From an uncultured Clostridia bacterium (lineage in GTDB: Bacteria > Bacillota > Clostridia > Oscillospirales > Acutalibacteraceae): a stretch of 6,283 nucleotides of DNA. Numbering within the stretch: the first letter of the stretch is position 1; each line of letters opens with the position of its first letter. The position numbers and the translations under genes were made by a program. Location of the stretch: positions 1 to 6,283 of the forward strand of contig CALYNW010000064.1 of assembly GCA_945224895.1 (NCBI GenBank), written 5' to 3'. Positions 4,892 to 6,283 of this stretch are shown one piece after another. Under the pieces are notes generated by a model. The model did no database searches. It was not told where the DNA came from and worked only from the letters and a program-made list of their open reading frames with translations.

Positions 4892-6283
4892 ATGAATATA
4901 CTTGATGTTCAAAATTTAACATTGTCCTTCGGAGAAAATGAACTGTTCTCAAACATTTCCTTTGATATAAAGGATAAGGAAAAGGTTGGCTTTGTGGGTG
5001 TAAACGGTGTTGGAAAAACATCTCTGTTTAAAATTATAACAGGGGAGTATACTCCCGACAGCGGTAACTGCTTTATTTCAAAAAATGCAAGGCTCGGCTA
5101 TATGCAGCAGCATACCTGCTCCGATAATAATACTATTTGGGGAGAGCTTATTTCGGTTTTCTCCGATTTAATTGAAATTGAGGAAAAGCTTAATGACGTT
5201 TCCGAAAGGCTTAAAGCAGACCATTCGCCTGAGCTTATTGAGCTTCAGGATAACCTTACTAATGAATTTAACAGAAACGGCGGACTTACATATAAGTCAA
5301 TGACAAGGTCAGCCCTGATAGGTCTCGGCTTTGACGAAAATGATTTTTATAAGTCAACCTCCACACTTTCAGGCGGTCAGAAATCAAAGCTGATTCTTGC
5401 TAAATTACTTCTTTCAAAGGCAGATTTTCTTCTCCTTGACGAGCCTACCAATCACCTTGATATCAGTGCAATAAAATGGCTTGAGGAATTTTTAAAAAAT
5501 TTCAACGGTGCCTGTCTGATAATCAGCCACGACAGATATTTTCTTGATAAGATTACGGATAAAACCATTGAGCTTGAAAATAAAAAAATACGTTCTTATA
5601 AAGGCAACTACTCCGAATTTCTTGTTAAGAAGGAGGCGGAGCAAAAGGCTGTTGAAGAAAAGTATGAAAACGATATAAAGGAAATTGAACGCCTTGAGGG
5701 TATAATTGCCCAGCAACGTCAGTGGAACAGAGAGAAGAATATCAAAACCGCCGAAAGCAAGGAAAAGGTTATTGAAAGGATAAAGGCACAGCTTGTTGTT
5801 CCCGACAAAAAGGTTGATAAAATACGCTTTGATTTCACACATAAATGCGTTTCGGGTGAAGATGTACTGAGCGTTTCAAATTTAAAAAAGAGCTTCGGCA
5901 GTCATAATGTGTTTGAAAACGTAACCTTTGAGGTTAAAAAGGGCGAAAGAGTTTTTCTCCTCGGTGATAACGGTTGCGGAAAAACCACACTTTTAAAAAT
6001 TCTTATGGGTGATTTGAGCCGTGACGACGGTACCTTTAAATTCGGTGCAAATCTTATGACGGGATATTTTGATCAGGTTCAGGCAAAGCTTGATTTGAGC
6101 AAAACCGTTATTGACGAGGTTTGGACTAATTTTCCCTTTATGACCGAAACAAGGGTTAGAAATGCTTTGGCGGCATTTTTATTTAAGGGTGACGAGGTAT
6201 TCAGAAGGCTTGATGTCTGCTCAGGCGGTGAAAGGGCAAGAGTAGCACTTTTAAAGCTTATGCTTGGGGGATATAATTTTCTT
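4892..6283 (+). CDS. ABC-F family ATPase (ribosome-associated), C-terminus cut by window edge
   Basis: ABC-F proteins are soluble twin-ATPase proteins with no membrane domain. They act at the ribosomal E site as translation factors, or in some members as antibiotic-resistance factors. The 464 visible residues hold a first ATPase domain with Walker A GVNGVGKT (36-43), Q-loop Gln73, signature LSGGQ (159-163), Walker B FLLLDEPTNHLD (179-190) and switch His213 (ISHDRYF). Next comes the charged helical linker (about 245-310, with QRQWNREKN), where the tRNA-interaction motif lies. The second domain has Walker A GDNGCGKT (358-365), Q-loop Gln395 and signature CSGGE (443-447), with Cys in place of the usual Leu. 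The second Walker B is beyond the edge. The region between Q-loop and signature in domain one is short, so a long Arm is unlikely. The ATG has GGAGA nine bases upstream. It resembles YdiF/Uup-type housekeeping members, but the subgroup is not resolved, and resistance cannot be claimed from sequence. Confidence 0.95.
   Translation, partial: MNILDVQNLTLSFGENELFSNISFDIKDKEKVGFVGVNGVGKTSLFKIITGEYTPDSGNCFISKNARLGYMQQHTCSDNNTIWGELISVFSDLIEIEEKLNDVSERLKADHSPELIELQDNLTNEFNRNGGLTYKSMTRSALIGLGFDENDFYKSTSTLSGGQKSKLILAKLLLSKADFLLLDEPTNHLDISAIKWLEEFLKNFNGACLIISHDRYFLDKITDKTIELENKKIRSYKGNYSEFLVKKEAEQKAVEEKYENDIKEIERLEGIIAQQRQWNREKNIKTAESKEKVIERIKAQLVVPDKKVDKIRFDFTHKCVSGEDVLSVSNLKKSFGSHNVFENVTFEVKKGERVFLLGDNGCGKTTLLKILMGDLSRDDGTFKFGANLMTGYFDQVQAKLDLSKTVIDEVWTNFPFMTETRVRNALAAFLFKGDEVFRRLDVCSGGERARVALLKLMLGGYNFL

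Noticed and set aside
5492..5842. Minus-strand open frame of 116 codons rich in Phe and Leu
   Set aside because: It looks like a membrane protein only because it is the complement of the Lys/Glu-rich ABC-F linker. The ABC-F frame on the plus strand has all expected motifs.

Overview
The window (about 40% G+C by impression) looks like chromosomal DNA of an anaerobic, low-GC Gram-positive, most likely a gut clostridium of the Ruminococcus/Oscillospiraceae type. The reasons are strong GGAGG-type ribosome binding sites, an AT-rich sigma-A style promoter grammar, a lipoprotein signal peptide, a cysteine-rich exported protein and Firmicutes-type versions of ManA, DUF378 and ABC-F proteins. The taxon is inference. 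No mobile element, CRISPR array, tRNA or rRNA was seen.

Left part (1-1444, minus strand): a two-gene operon with a purine nucleoside phosphorylase (PNP) first and mtnA second, one base apart. mtnA runs off the left edge. PNP releases a purine base and a (deoxy/methylthio)ribose 1-phosphate. MtnA isomerises 5-methylthioribose 1-phosphate (and in some bacteria 5-deoxyribose 1-phosphate) to the ribulose form. The pair therefore looks like salvage of nucleoside by-products of S-adenosylmethionine. The PNP keeps the Asn used for 6-oxopurines but has Ala where classical PNPs have the His that contacts the 5'-OH.

Centre (1565-3421, plus strand): divergent from that operon is a large lipoprotein of the BMP/PnrA nucleoside-binding family. 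Its second lobe is interrupted by about 250 residues of InlB B-repeat-like modules. It probably catches nucleosides at the cell surface. The 120-bp divergent region has good promoters in both directions and a perfect 7+7 inverted repeat over the PNP -35 box. The gene ends in a region of overlapping inverted repeats, with a 34-bp perfect palindrome that probably terminates transcription from both sides.

Right part: on the minus strand are a class I mannose-6-phosphate isomerase (manA, 3820-4773) and, downstream of it, a small two-helix DUF378 membrane protein (3535-3741). A terminator hairpin separates them, and its U-tract almost touches the DUF378 ribosome binding site. Divergent from manA, an ABC-F family ATPase gene starts at 4892 and runs off the right edge after 464 codons, inside its second ATPase domain.

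The best candidate for something unusual is the left-centre locus: a nucleoside-binding lipoprotein with a surface-adhesin-like insertion, facing a PNP-MtnA pair whose active site suggests 5'-modified inosine-type nucleosides.
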